From NCBI GenBank assembly GCA_031291255.1, contig JARLJN010000008.1, forward strand, positions 1 to 64,000: a stretch of 64,000 nucleotides of DNA, read 5' to 3'. Position 1 is the stretch's first letter. The number at the start of each line of letters is the position of its first letter. Shown piece by piece: positions 25,547 through 37,216 of the stretch. The notes beneath the pieces were generated by a model, which saw only the letters and a program-made list of their open reading frames with translations, did not search any database and was not told where the DNA came from. The translations under genes were made by a program, and so were the position numbers. This DNA comes from Gammaproteobacteria bacterium. GTDB lineage: Bacteria; Pseudomonadota; Gammaproteobacteria; DSM-16500.

Positions 25547-26653
25547 ATGAAATTAACCGTGCAGCGTGCCGCTCTTGTAAAACCCTTACAAATGCTGAGT
25601 GGCGTTGTTGAAAAACGTCAGACTTTACCCATACTTTCTAATATTCTGTTAACGGCAACAGAATCCAGTTTGTCACTTACTGCCACGGATTTAGAAATTG
25701 AATTAATAGGCGTGATTTCGTTAGATCAAGTAGAGCAAACCGGTGCTACCACTGTTTCTGCTCGTAAATTATTGGATATTTGCAGAGCGTTACCTGAAGA
25801 TTCCATACTACAAATCGCATTAGAAGGTGAACAGCTGATCATACGTTCTGGCAGCAGCCGCTTTGTTTTAACCACTCTCCTCGCTCAGGATTTTCCGAAT
25901 GTAGATAACGGGCCTTTTGCAACTGAGTTTGAAATGAGTCAGGCTAAATTACGTAAACTGATTAATAAAACCCATTTTGCAATGGGGCAACAAGATGTAC
26001 GCCATTATTTAAATGGGGCACTATTTGACATTAACCATGGTGTTGTAAGGTGCATAGCGACCGATGGTCATCGCTTAGCTTTTAGTTCAGTAAGTGAAGA
26101 CAATACAAAAAACATGCAAGCTAAGGTTATTTTACCTCGTAAAAGTATTTTAGAATTGATTCGTTTATTGGATCCAAATAGCGAAGAAGTCATTACTCTT
26201 TGCATAGGTGAAAGCCATTTTAGAGTGATAACCCCTAGCTTTACTTTTACGTCTAAGTTAATTAACGCTCAATACCCAGATTATGACAAATTGATTCCTC
26301 GTGCTGGCGAAAATACTGCCACAGCATCACGTGAAGCTTTAAAACAAGCCTTAGTTCGCGCGTCTATTCTTTCAAATGAAAAATTTAGAGGTATACGTTT
26401 GCACCTTGATGCAGGCCAATTGCGCATTGTTGCAAACAATCCAGAGCAGGAAGAAGCTGAGGAAACAATAGCATTAGACTATCAAGGAAATGGTTTAGAA
26501 ATTGGCTTTAATGCCGCTTATTTGCTTGATGTGGTGTCATCGATTGCGTCTGAAAACATACGTTGGTCGTTCAACGATCCTAATAGCGGTGTTTTAATAG
26601 AGCCTTCAGATGTAAGTGATTCGCTCTATGTCGTTATGCCTATGCGTTTATAA
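25547..26653 (+). CDS. dnaN: DNA polymerase III sliding clamp (beta subunit)
   Basis: The 368-residue protein starts MKLTVQRAALVKPLQMLSGV, the conserved beginning of beta clamps, and ends with YVVMPMRL, the usual C-terminal strand. An upstream in-frame start at 25418 would add residues encoded by the palindromic repeat and is rejected. The clamp gives processivity to the replicative polymerase. recF follows after 5 bp. Confidence 0.97.
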   Translation: MKLTVQRAALVKPLQMLSGVVEKRQTLPILSNILLTATESSLSLTATDLEIELIGVISLDQVEQTGATTVSARKLLDICRALPEDSILQIALEGEQLIIRSGSSRFVLTTLLAQDFPNVDNGPFATEFEMSQAKLRKLINKTHFAMGQQDVRHYLNGALFDINHGVVRCIATDGHRLAFSSVSEDNTKNMQAKVILPRKSILELIRLLDPNSEEVITLCIGESHFRVITPSFTFTSKLINAQYPDYDKLIPRAGENTATASREALKQALVRASILSNEKFRGIRLHLDAGQLRIVANNPEQEEAEETIALDYQGNGLEIGFNAAYLLDVVSSIASENIRWSFNDPNSGVLIEPSDVSDSLYVVMPMRL

Positions 26654-26658
26654 GCTGC

Positions 26659-27747
26659 ATGACGCTGGCTCATTTTGATGTTGTCGATTTTAGAAATATT
26701 CTTTCCATTGAATTTGACCCACTGTCTGTGGGTTTTAATTTCATTTATGGATTAAATGGCAGTGGAAAAACCAGCCTTTTAGAATCTATATACTATCTTA
26801 GCCGTGGCAGGTCTTTTCGCAGCTCTGCCATTAGTCGCATTATTCGCAGAGAAACCAACAAATTTCGTGTAGTTGCTCAAATTAGGACAAACGAAGGGCA
26901 GCTCTATCCTGTGGGTATAGAGAGGCAATTGCAGGGCGATCTTAAAATACGCATAGCAGGAAAAGATGTGCATTCTGCTGCAGAGCTTGCTCATTTAATC
27001 CCCGTTCAGCTGATTAACTCCCATTGTTATAATTTATTGGATGCAGGACCTTCTTTTCGCCGAAAATTTTTAGATTGGGGCGTATTTTATCTTAATAATG
27101 CTTTTTTGCGTGTTTGGCGCGATTATGGATTGGCTTTAAAGCAACGAAATGCGGCATTACGCAAGTTTAGACCTCAAAAAGAGCTAGATAGTTGGTCAAA
27201 AGAACTAGCAAATCATGCTGCGCGGCTCAATGAGTTTCGTCAAGATTACATTCAACTACTTTTACCTTTGCTTAATGACACATTACCTCAGTTATTGAAT
27301 GTATCGGGGTTAGAAATGACCTATTTGCCAGGCTGGGATGATGCTCAAGATTATTACGAATTACTGAGTGCGAGTTATGGAAAAGATAGCCAGCTTGGGC
27401 ACACTCAATTTGGGCCTCATAGAGCTGATTTAAAGATAACAATCAATAACATCTCTGCTAAAGATATTTTATCAAGAGGCCAGCAAAAGCTCTTCGTTTG
27501 TGCTATGATGCTCGCTCAAGGGGCACTCTTACAAAAGGGTGTGAACAAGAAGCCAATCTATCTAATTGATGACTTGCCAGCAGAGCTTGATAAGGTAAGT
27601 CGATCTAACTTGATTGCCCTACTTTCTAAACAAGAAACACAAATTTTTGTTACTGCTGTTGAGAAAAGCGCTCTTAGCGATAGTTTATCGACGGTACCGG
27701 TTAAAATGTTTCACGTGGAACATGGAAATTTAACGGAAGTGACGTAA
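26659..27747 (+). CDS. recF: DNA replication and repair protein RecF
   Basis: The 362-residue SMC-like ATPase has Walker A GLNGSGKTSLLE near residue 32, the signature LSRGQQKLFVCAMMLAQG, and Walker B PIYLIDDLPAELD. It loads RecA at gapped DNA together with RecO and RecR. It lies 5 bp after dnaN and 23 bp before gyrB in the conserved operon. Confidence 0.96.
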   Translation: MTLAHFDVVDFRNILSIEFDPLSVGFNFIYGLNGSGKTSLLESIYYLSRGRSFRSSAISRIIRRETNKFRVVAQIRTNEGQLYPVGIERQLQGDLKIRIAGKDVHSAAELAHLIPVQLINSHCYNLLDAGPSFRRKFLDWGVFYLNNAFLRVWRDYGLALKQRNAALRKFRPQKELDSWSKELANHAARLNEFRQDYIQLLLPLLNDTLPQLLNVSGLEMTYLPGWDDAQDYYELLSASYGKDSQLGHTQFGPHRADLKITINNISAKDILSRGQQKLFVCAMMLAQGALLQKGVNKKPIYLIDDLPAELDKVSRSNLIALLSKQETQIFVTAVEKSALSDSLSTVPVKMFHVEHGNLTEVT

Positions 27748-27767
27748 GCATTAATGTGGAGTGATAA

Positions 27768-30191
<2,424 letters not shown>

Positions 30192-30205
30192 GGTCTTTTC
30201 CATTT

Positions 30206-30231
30206 CCCGGACACGCTGCGCTTTGTCCGGG
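30206..30231. repeat. CCCGGACA hairpin (family A variant)
   Basis: CCCGGACA at 30206-30213 pairs with TGTCCGGG at 30224-30231 around CGCTGCGCTT, followed by CTAC. It lies 15 bp after the gyrB stop and may also end transcription. Confidence 0.7.
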
Positions 30232-30249
30232 CTACAATCCTTCTTGAAT

Positions 30250-30346
30250 GTAGCGTGGACAAAGGCGTATATAGCCTTAACAATTTTCCTTCTCCACTTG
30301 TGGAGAAGGTGCCCGGAGGGCGGATGAGGTTGCGCCGTGTCCGCGG
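30250..30346. repeat. GTAGCGTGGACAAAGGCG palindrome interrupted by another palindrome
   Basis: The left half (GTAGCGTGGACAAAGGCG, from 30250) and right half (GCGCCGTGTCCGCGG, to 30346) of the family seen intact at 202-239 and 48078-48114 are separated by about 60 bp. The insert contains CCTTCTCCACTTGTGGAGAAGG (30288-30309) and a GCCCGGAGGGCGGATGAGG tail. This is a nested arrangement of two repeat families. Confidence 0.7.
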
Positions 30347-30468
30347 CACTATAACCAAATTGTTTATACTAGGGTATTGCTATCTTTTTAAACTTAGTCC
30401 ATTCTAAAAGAACTTCCTGAATTTTTTAGTGCTGTGCTTGCTCAATCTGCAGACTTGAGAGGCGAAAA

Positions 30469-32070
30469 ATGGCTGACATACGTTCCCCTTCTAACTCATC
30501 TAAAGATTCTGATGATAAATCTGCAATCTTAGATCAATTCGCAACAGCAACTAATACCAAAGTGTTAAATAGTCAAAATGATTTAGACATGAAAGATAAA
30601 GCTATGGATGAAATGCTCAATTGGTGTCATGAGCAAAAAACCATAGTTGTTTTAAAAAGCGGTAACATTTTATCATCTGAACCTTCTTCTCGAGCTGTCC
30701 AAAATTGTAAGTCGCTATTGTTGAGCAAAGGCATACACCCTGGCCAAGTTTATGCAGCTAAGCAATCATTGATTAGTCTGTTATTAGCGAGCAGTGAAGA
30801 TGACGAAGCTTCCAGAAAACAAAAAAAAGCAGAAGCGTCAGTCGATATTAGTGATCAACAAAAGCATTTGCGTGATTTGGTTATGGAAGCCGTAGCACAA
30901 AACGTGAGTGATATTCATATTCAAGTTAGACAAACGTATTCAAAAATTCGCATGCGCCAACATGGTGAGTTACATGTGTATGCGGAATGGTCTGAAAAGT
31001 TAGGTAGAGAAATTGCTTCTGTTGCTTTTAACAAGGAAACAGATCACGCAACTTCACATTTTAATCCTATGGTTCCTCAAGATGCCTCCATGCCATTAAA
31101 AATCCATGGCAAAGATATACGTTTGCGTTTAGCCAGCGTGCCAGCACATGGCGGCTTTGATATGGTTATGCGTATTTTAGCGACGGGTGAAGAGCGTACA
31201 AAAACATTAGAAGATCTAGGTTATACAACAGAGCAAGTTGACCTTATTAAAATGGCTTTGAAGCTTCCATTCGGCGCTATCATTGTTGCAGGCCCTACGG
31301 GTTCTGGTAAAACAACAACACTTGCCGCTTGTATGGAAATGGTAGAAAACACCGCAAAATTGTATTCCATTGAAGATCCTGTCGAAAAAGTCGTAGAAGA
31401 AGCGACACAGGTTCCTGTTAACTCAGAAAAAGCAGATCGTAGTTTTGCAAGCATGGGTCGTGCTGCTTTACGTATGGATCCTGACGTTATTATTTTAGGT
31501 GAAATGCGAGATGAAGATACTGCGAATGTAATGGTACGTGCATCTATCACCGGTCACTTAGTGTTAACCACTCTGCATACAAACCGTGCTACTGCAATCA
31601 TTACACGATTAGTCGATATGGGTATATCACCCGTTCTGCTCAGTGACAGCAGTGTGCTCCGTTGTTTAGTCTGTCAACGCTTAGTACCAAAAGTCTGTTT
31701 GGGTTGTGCCATTCCGTTGAGATCATCTGTTAAACATGAACCATTTATTGCAGGATGGGAAGCTGTACTGGGTGCAGACATTATTAATGCTGCGCATGCG
31801 CGAGGTCCTGGATGTGACAAGTGTAATCGGACTGGTGTAGGAGGAAGATCAGTAGTTGCAGAAGTGATATGGGTAGATGAGGAAGGACGACAGTTTATTC
31901 AAAAATGTGATACAACGAGTTGGGAAAGATATTTAAAAGAAAACGGATGGATGGACTTTAGTGCACGCGCAGTGCAATTAATCAAAGCAGGTGTTATCGA
32001 TCCTTTTGATGCAGAAAAAGTTGTAGGTCCAATTAATACGGCAACAACGTCTAAAATATTTAAATATTGA
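30469..32070 (+). CDS. pilQ: Type IVb pilus assembly ATPase (PilQ of R64 / GspE family)
   Basis: The 533-residue secretion ATPase has Walker A GPTGSGKTTTLAACME near 275, the Asp box SIEDPVEK, Walker B MDPDVIILGEMRDEDTA, and the His box GHLVLTTLHTN. A tetracysteine zinc site is formed by CLVCQRLVPKVCLGC and GCDKCNRTG. The N-terminal 120 residues are shorter and different from PilB. Context (secretin, PilO and PilP downstream) identifies it as the R64/IncI-type PilQ that powers pilin assembly, not the T2SS GspE. It begins an eight-gene plus-strand operon, 277 bp after gyrB. Confidence 0.85.
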   Translation: MADIRSPSNSSKDSDDKSAILDQFATATNTKVLNSQNDLDMKDKAMDEMLNWCHEQKTIVVLKSGNILSSEPSSRAVQNCKSLLLSKGIHPGQVYAAKQSLISLLLASSEDDEASRKQKKAEASVDISDQQKHLRDLVMEAVAQNVSDIHIQVRQTYSKIRMRQHGELHVYAEWSEKLGREIASVAFNKETDHATSHFNPMVPQDASMPLKIHGKDIRLRLASVPAHGGFDMVMRILATGEERTKTLEDLGYTTEQVDLIKMALKLPFGAIIVAGPTGSGKTTTLAACMEMVENTAKLYSIEDPVEKVVEEATQVPVNSEKADRSFASMGRAALRMDPDVIILGEMRDEDTANVMVRASITGHLVLTTLHTNRATAIITRLVDMGISPVLLSDSSVLRCLVCQRLVPKVCLGCAIPLRSSVKHEPFIAGWEAVLGADIINAAHARGPGCDKCNRTGVGGRSVVAEVIWVDEEGRQFIQKCDTTSWERYLKENGWMDFSARAVQLIKAGVIDPFDAEKVVGPINTATTSKIFKY

Positions 32071-32115
32071 TGCACACTGTACATACATATTATTAAGCTT
32101 TGTAAGAGAGAAAAT

Positions 32116-33171
32116 ATGGAAATACCTTCAATGGATTTGGATTTTAGAACTCTATCCCGAAGACTAAAACGTTTTCAATTTGGAGCTAAAAATCAACTCG
32201 GTTTTTTAGAAGATTTTTCTCTGCTTGTAAGTGATGGTATTCCACCAAATCGTGCAATTGAAATGATGACGCAAGTTTCTACTGGGTTAACTAAAGACGT
32301 AGCCGAATCTATTTCTCATAGTATAGCCGAAGGTCAGCCGCTAGCTGATGGTATGCGTGAATGGTTTGCACCTAATGTTATTGAGATTATACGTGTGGGT
32401 GAAGAAGGCGGTGCGTTAGCGCAAACATTAAAATCAGCAATTAATACGATGACTCAGAGCAGCGGAACCATGGGCGCATTTATTGGTGCGGTGAGTTATC
32501 CATTAATGGTAATTATCATGGCCTGCGCTATTATTATTTATTTAAATACGTCTGTATTTACTGAATTTAAAGCGATTAAACCCATAGAAGAATGGCCTGA
32601 AGCTGGCCGCACATTAATTTTTGTGGCTGACATAATACAGCGTTGGTGGTGGTTAGTCATCGCTATCGTTGTTGCAGTCGTTATTATTTTAAGACGTGCA
32701 ATGTCGAATTATGTAGGTGAGTTTAGACCTATGCTTGATAATATTCCTCCTTTTTCAATATACAAAAAACTCATGGCTGCACGCATGTTAGAAACATTAG
32801 GATTACTCGTCTCAAATGGTGTTGTATTTAAAAATGCGATTAAGGTAATGCAATATCAAGCTAACCCTTATATGATTTCACACTTAGTTATGATGGAACA
32901 TTTGTTGAGTAAAGGTAAAGGGAATGTTGCTGATGTATTATCAACAGGGTTAGTTGAAGAATCCGATGTTTTACGTTTGCGTATTATGGCAGAAGTAAAA
33001 GGGTTTGAGCATGGTCTTGTTCGTATGGGCTTGCTTGGCTCAGAAAAAACAACAAAAACACTTAAATTTATAGGTAAAGTAGTTGGTGGTCTTTTGTTAG
33101 CTGTGGGTGGTATGTTAATTATTATTATCATCAGAGGCATATTCTTAACAGGGATGGCTATGGGCTCATAG
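32116..33171 (+). CDS. pilR: Type IVb pilus inner-membrane platform protein (PilR / GspF family)
   Basis: The 351-residue protein has the GspF repeat organisation: a first cytoplasmic domain (LVSDGIPPNRAIEMM and VGEEGGALAQTL), a membrane helix near 138-156, a helix pair near 172-190, a second domain (LVSNGVVFKNAIKVM), and a C-terminal helix (VVGGLLLAVGGMLIIIIIRG). It anchors the ATPase and gathers pilins. It follows pilQ by 45 bp. Confidence 0.85.
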   Translation: MEIPSMDLDFRTLSRRLKRFQFGAKNQLGFLEDFSLLVSDGIPPNRAIEMMTQVSTGLTKDVAESISHSIAEGQPLADGMREWFAPNVIEIIRVGEEGGALAQTLKSAINTMTQSSGTMGAFIGAVSYPLMVIIMACAIIIYLNTSVFTEFKAIKPIEEWPEAGRTLIFVADIIQRWWWLVIAIVVAVVIILRRAMSNYVGEFRPMLDNIPPFSIYKKLMAARMLETLGLLVSNGVVFKNAIKVMQYQANPYMISHLVMMEHLLSKGKGNVADVLSTGLVEESDVLRLRIMAEVKGFEHGLVRMGLLGSEKTTKTLKFIGKVVGGLLLAVGGMLIIIIIRGIFLTGMAMGS

Positions 33172-33198
33172 TCCACGTAGCAAGACAGGGATGTTGCG

Positions 33199-33996
33199 GT
33201 GAAGTTTTTGAGAATTCAAAAAGGTGCGACTTTATTAGAAGTGATGTTAGCACTTGCTATAGCATCTGCTATTTTAGTTTCAAGCATTAAAATGTATCAG
33301 AGATTTAAACTACAGTCGGACTTAACTAAAGTGCAATCTAATGTAGATTTATTATTTGCGGCTATGGGTAATTATTATAGAGCTCAATGCCCTATAGGTG
33401 GAACATTAGACCCTGCAACTGCCGGCACAACAAATTCATTTCCTGTTACGAACGGTACTGCTGCAGTGGTGACTACCGCCATGCAAGCCTATGGCCTAGC
33501 GGTAACACTGGGCAAAAATTCTTTGTTAGATGATGTGGGTAATACCTATGTCTTGCAATTTAATCCCAGCTTGTCGACTACGTCTCCACAGGTGAATGCG
33601 TGTGTAGTCATGGTGCCGGGGACGGCTTGCATACCAACGAGTTCTACTTTGCCTTCCTCTGCAAAATCTTTGATTTGGACAGCGCAAGTTGCTGTCAAAT
33701 TAAAAGATTCAACCAAAGGGCCTGTTTATCAAAGTAGTTTGGGTGCAGATTGTTTGTCTGCGGGTCACCCTTCAACCAACCCTACAACTATTGATCCTTG
33801 CTCTAATCCTGACACCCATAACACCTACTTAGTTTGGGAACGGTTACCTTCTTATACTGCTCCCAATACGACATCGATTTTATGGCTGTCTATGCCGCAG
33901 TTAAAACAATTTAATTTGCAATACACGCATGATCAAATGTATGAATTAAGTGACACGGGTGCAGTGAGATCAACCTATTATTTATGCGGTGGATGA
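33199..33996 (+). CDS. Type IV prepilin-like protein (first)
   Basis: The 265-residue protein begins at GTG 33199 with a short leader, MKFLRIQKG, followed by ATLLEVMLALAIASAILV. This is a type III prepilin signal with Gly at -1 and Glu at +5, but Ala rather than Phe or Met at +1. The rest is a pilin-like globular domain with several cysteines (CPIGGT, CVVMVPGTACIP, LCGG at the C-terminus). The position corresponds to pilS in R64. It could be the major or a minor pilin. The next gene overlaps its end. Confidence 0.75.
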   Translation: MKFLRIQKGATLLEVMLALAIASAILVSSIKMYQRFKLQSDLTKVQSNVDLLFAAMGNYYRAQCPIGGTLDPATAGTTNSFPVTNGTAAVVTTAMQAYGLAVTLGKNSLLDDVGNTYVLQFNPSLSTTSPQVNACVVMVPGTACIPTSSTLPSSAKSLIWTAQVAVKLKDSTKGPVYQSSLGADCLSAGHPSTNPTTIDPCSNPDTHNTYLVWERLPSYTAPNTTSILWLSMPQLKQFNLQYTHDQMYELSDTGAVRSTYYLCGG

Positions 33997-34003
33997 TAAA
34001 TAC

Positions 34004-35050
34004 ATGAAAAATAATCAACATAAATTAAATGGTTTTACTTTATTAGAAATGTTGTTAGTCCTAGTGATCATGAGTGCCGTATTGATGATGATAGTGAACT
34101 ATGGCACGCAGAGAATGGCCCAATTTAAGCGGGATAAAACTGCTTTGCAAATGCAACAAATTATAAACGCAGCAATGAATTACTATATTAATAATGGGAA
34201 GTGGCCTGTAGATTGGGAATATAACGATGAATTTCTTTTTCAAACACCTCTGATGGGAACCTATTTACCTAATGCTCTTTTTCCAAATATGGGGGCGGAT
34301 CTATACCCTACAGCAACTGCTAATTTTACAGGTACAAATAGATTTATTGTGCATTATGATACGACTGGATACACGGTCCAAGCGCCAGTGCCAACAGTAA
34401 TAGAAGCGCAGCTTATAGCCGGTATGTTGCCTGGTGGTTTTGTGAGAACTGATTCAAACGGAACATTTGCTGCCGCTACGGTAAGTATACCCGGCCAAAA
34501 TTTAAATAACGCTCGTTCAATAAATTATGCAGGTGTTTATTCTAGCGGTGGTTGCGTGCCAGCGCCTGTCTGCCCTGGAAACATGAAGCCTTCTATTATT
34601 GTCGCACCTGTAGGGGTAAGCGGTGTATATGATACGCCAAGTTGCAGTAGCGCTTCTGATCCTACTAGTTGCAGTAATGTGAATATAACGCCTCTTAGCA
34701 GTTTTACAGCGTTTGCGAGAGGAGGACAAGGTGCTAACGGTGCACCCGTTCCTGATAATACAAACCTTTTAGATTGTGCAATCTATAACCCTACACCACA
34801 GGGTTGTAATAATCCGTGGGGCAATGGAACTGCGTATACTGCATTGTCAGCCACTGATGACTCTGCAACAAAATATTGGCGAGTTTGTTTAGCCGTAATA
34901 ACCGAAAAAGGAAGAATAGTTCCTTCCGCGGCTAATCAAGGAAGGCTTATGGGGTCAGTGATGGCTATAACACGATGTGTTCCTAATAACGAAGCTCCTG
35001 TAGGCAGTGCTATAAACGTGTGGGGGGTGAATAGTAATAATGTCCCATAA
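34004..35050 (+). CDS. Type IV prepilin-like protein (second)
   Basis: From ATG 34004 (MKNNQHKLNG) the 348-residue protein has a classic prepilin site, NG before FTLLEMLLVLVIMSAVLMMI, with Phe +1 and Glu +5. The 15-bp longer frame from 33989 would overlap the previous gene. The mature protein is larger than its neighbour, Asn/Pro/Gly rich, with at least eight cysteines. In R64 the second pilin-like protein is PilV, whose end is switched by a shufflon. No recombination sites or recombinase are seen here, so it is not simply PilV. Confidence 0.75.
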   Translation: MKNNQHKLNGFTLLEMLLVLVIMSAVLMMIVNYGTQRMAQFKRDKTALQMQQIINAAMNYYINNGKWPVDWEYNDEFLFQTPLMGTYLPNALFPNMGADLYPTATANFTGTNRFIVHYDTTGYTVQAPVPTVIEAQLIAGMLPGGFVRTDSNGTFAAATVSIPGQNLNNARSINYAGVYSSGGCVPAPVCPGNMKPSIIVAPVGVSGVYDTPSCSSASDPTSCSNVNITPLSSFTAFARGGQGANGAPVPDNTNLLDCAIYNPTPQGCNNPWGNGTAYTALSATDDSATKYWRVCLAVITEKGRIVPSAANQGRLMGSVMAITRCVPNNEAPVGSAINVWGVNSNNVP

Positions 35051-35159
35051 TAGAAATTAACAACATAACTCTTACACATTTAAAATAAATCGCTTATACT
35101 TAAATCAGAAAAATTTATGGATAAGTTACTGTTAAGCATAAGGTTAATGGAGTAATGCA

Positions 35160-35594
35160 ATGAACTGCCTCTTCGCTAGACTAAGTGCGTTATTGATCCT
35201 AGTTCCTGCTATAGCAATGGCGGGTTGGCAAGTTGCTAAACCTAACGCTGTGATTCCTTCAGAACCCTTTTTCCAAGCAGGTGTTCAGCAGAGCTCTAGT
35301 TTTTCCCCTTCTTATGGTAATGCGCATTTCTCAGATCAGTTTGCTAATTTAGGCCGCCCTGCTGCTATTTATGCTATTAGCGTGAGTGGTTCTTTAAAAG
35401 AAAACCTCGAACGCATTATGGATAGATATCATTGGAAAGTTATTTGGAAAGTCGCTTACGATTATAATTTTGATGGGCGCATTACAGGTTCTAGTTTACC
35501 CAATGTAATCGAAAAATTAATGACCCCTTTTCCTTTACAAGCCACGTTGTATATGTCTAATCGTACTATGATAGTCACTTCGAGGAAGCTGTGA
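35160..35594 (+). CDS. TcpQ/PilL-like pilus assembly protein
   Basis: The 144-residue exported protein has a signal peptide (LLILVPAIAMAGW) and a C-terminal domain from about residue 77 (GSLKENLERIMDRYHWKVIW, then a GRITGSSLPNVIEKLM stretch). The pattern fits the TcpQ C-terminal domain found in R64 PilL and Vibrio TcpQ, which helps the secretin reach or stay in the outer membrane. R64 PilL is much longer, so this is a minimal version. Its stop overlaps the pilN start (TGATG). Confidence 0.65.
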   Translation: MNCLFARLSALLILVPAIAMAGWQVAKPNAVIPSEPFFQAGVQQSSSFSPSYGNAHFSDQFANLGRPAAIYAISVSGSLKENLERIMDRYHWKVIWKVAYDYNFDGRITGSSLPNVIEKLMTPFPLQATLYMSNRTMIVTSRKL

Positions 35595-37216
35595 TGGTTT
35601 ATTTGAGACGTCTTTTATTAGCTTTGTTTTCTATGGCTATCGTTATTACCGGGTGTACACCACCTCTTTATAATCAAACTATGGGAAATATGGCTGACGT
35701 CATAGAGCATCAACGTGCAGTGATACATAAAGCAGAATCGACTATGAAGCCGCCGGTTCCATTAGTCGTGAACCAAGGGCTCTATGTTGATAAAACGCCG
35801 ATTAGTCTTGCCAAGGCACCATGCTGGATAAACAGTCATGTTATTATTCGTGGTGATAAATTACCTTTATCTTATTACACACGTACCATTGTAGGTGGCA
35901 CTCAAAAAGTTATTTTGTCTCATTATCAAATAGGATTAGATCAGACTATTCCTGTTTCTATCAATTATTCAGGAACAGTAAAAGGCGCGTTGGATTTGCT
36001 TGCCGCTAAGAGTGGATATGTTTATACAATTAATGGCAATCATATTTATTGGCAAGCCTTTGTAACTCGCACATTTGATATCGCGTTTATGCCTGGCGCG
36101 ACAGATTATACGTTAGGTGACACCGCAGGTGGAACAAGCTCGGGCGGCGGTGGGGCCAGTAGCAGTGGTGGTGGCGGCAGCAGCGCTACTGGTGCTGGTG
36201 GATTTGGCGGTTTAGGTTCTTCTAGTACGTTAAAAGGTACATTATCTGTTTGGAAAGATATAGGTTCCTCCATCAGATCGTTGCTCTCTGCGCAAGGAAC
36301 AGTCATTGTTTCTGAATCAACTACCACTGTCACAGTTCGTGATAGGCCGAGCAACGTGGCGTTGATTGCAAGATATATTCAGACCTTGAATAAGTCTTTA
36401 TCTAGGCAAGTCTTAGTGAAGATACAAGTCTTTGAGGTGAATTTATCGAGTGACTTTAACTATGGATTAGATTGGCAAGTCATTAAACGTGGGTTCATGG
36501 GTACTAACTTCGTGTTAAACGGAAATTATGGTACACCTGTGAGCATTACGCCTCTTGCCACAACATCTGCATTAGCTAATTTCCCTTTTGCAGGAGCACA
36601 AGGCGGATTACCACAAGGCGGTATAGTTCAAGCGGATCAGACTAAACAGTTGGGTGTAAACGTGCTGATTAGCGCCTTAGAGCAACAAGGCAAAGTCTCT
36701 GTTGTCTCTGAACCTAGAGTGGTTGCCTTGAATAACCAAGTCTCTGTGATTAGTTTGGTGAACAAAGAAGGTTATGCCGCTAGCGTTTCTTCCACTGCAT
36801 TAGCAGGTGGTTCAGGTGGTGGAAATGGTTCATCCGTCACATCCTCTATTACTCCAGGCACACTAGTGACAGGGTTGATATTGTATGTGCTTCCTAAGAT
36901 CATGGGAGATAAAGTGTATCTACAAGTGAATGCTGATTTATCTACGAAAATCAGTATCACTACATTTACCTCGGGTGCGAATGGTACTAGCCCTGCAAGT
37001 ATACAGATACCGCAAATTGCAGAAAAACAAATTAACCAACGCAGTGTGATTAGTTCTGGTGATACGTTGATTTTATCTGGATTTAGACAAGTTGTTAATC
37101 AAACGGGTTCTATGCAGGTCGCTGGATCTCAAGCTTTAGGCGGAAGAGGAGCAAAACAAACAAACATAGAAACGGTAGTATTGATCACACCTATTATATT
37201 GGGCGGAACAGTCTAA
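35594..37216 (+). CDS. pilN: Type IVb pilus outer-membrane secretin lipoprotein PilN
   Basis: The 540-residue lipoprotein has a lipobox (MAIVITGC, Cys 21) and two N-terminal ring domains. A long Gly/Ser-rich linker lies at about 175-200, followed by the C-terminal secretin domain (VLVKIQVFEVNLSSDFNYGL, SVVSEPRVVALNNQ, VISSGDTLILSGFRQ). It forms the gated outer-membrane channel through which the pilus passes. ATG 35594 overlaps the preceding stop; GTG 35591 is the alternative. The pilO start follows directly after its stop. Confidence 0.88.
   Translation: MVYLRRLLLALFSMAIVITGCTPPLYNQTMGNMADVIEHQRAVIHKAESTMKPPVPLVVNQGLYVDKTPISLAKAPCWINSHVIIRGDKLPLSYYTRTIVGGTQKVILSHYQIGLDQTIPVSINYSGTVKGALDLLAAKSGYVYTINGNHIYWQAFVTRTFDIAFMPGATDYTLGDTAGGTSSGGGGASSSGGGGSSATGAGGFGGLGSSSTLKGTLSVWKDIGSSIRSLLSAQGTVIVSESTTTVTVRDRPSNVALIARYIQTLNKSLSRQVLVKIQVFEVNLSSDFNYGLDWQVIKRGFMGTNFVLNGNYGTPVSITPLATTSALANFPFAGAQGGLPQGGIVQADQTKQLGVNVLISALEQQGKVSVVSEPRVVALNNQVSVISLVNKEGYAASVSSTALAGGSGGGNGSSVTSSITPGTLVTGLILYVLPKIMGDKVYLQVNADLSTKISITTFTSGANGTSPASIQIPQIAEKQINQRSVISSGDTLILSGFRQVVNQTGSMQVAGSQALGGRGAKQTNIETVVLITPIILGGTV

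Noticed and set aside
33199..35050. Shufflon as in R64 pilV
   Set aside because: No inverted gene segments, 19-bp sfx-like repeats or rci-type recombinase seen.
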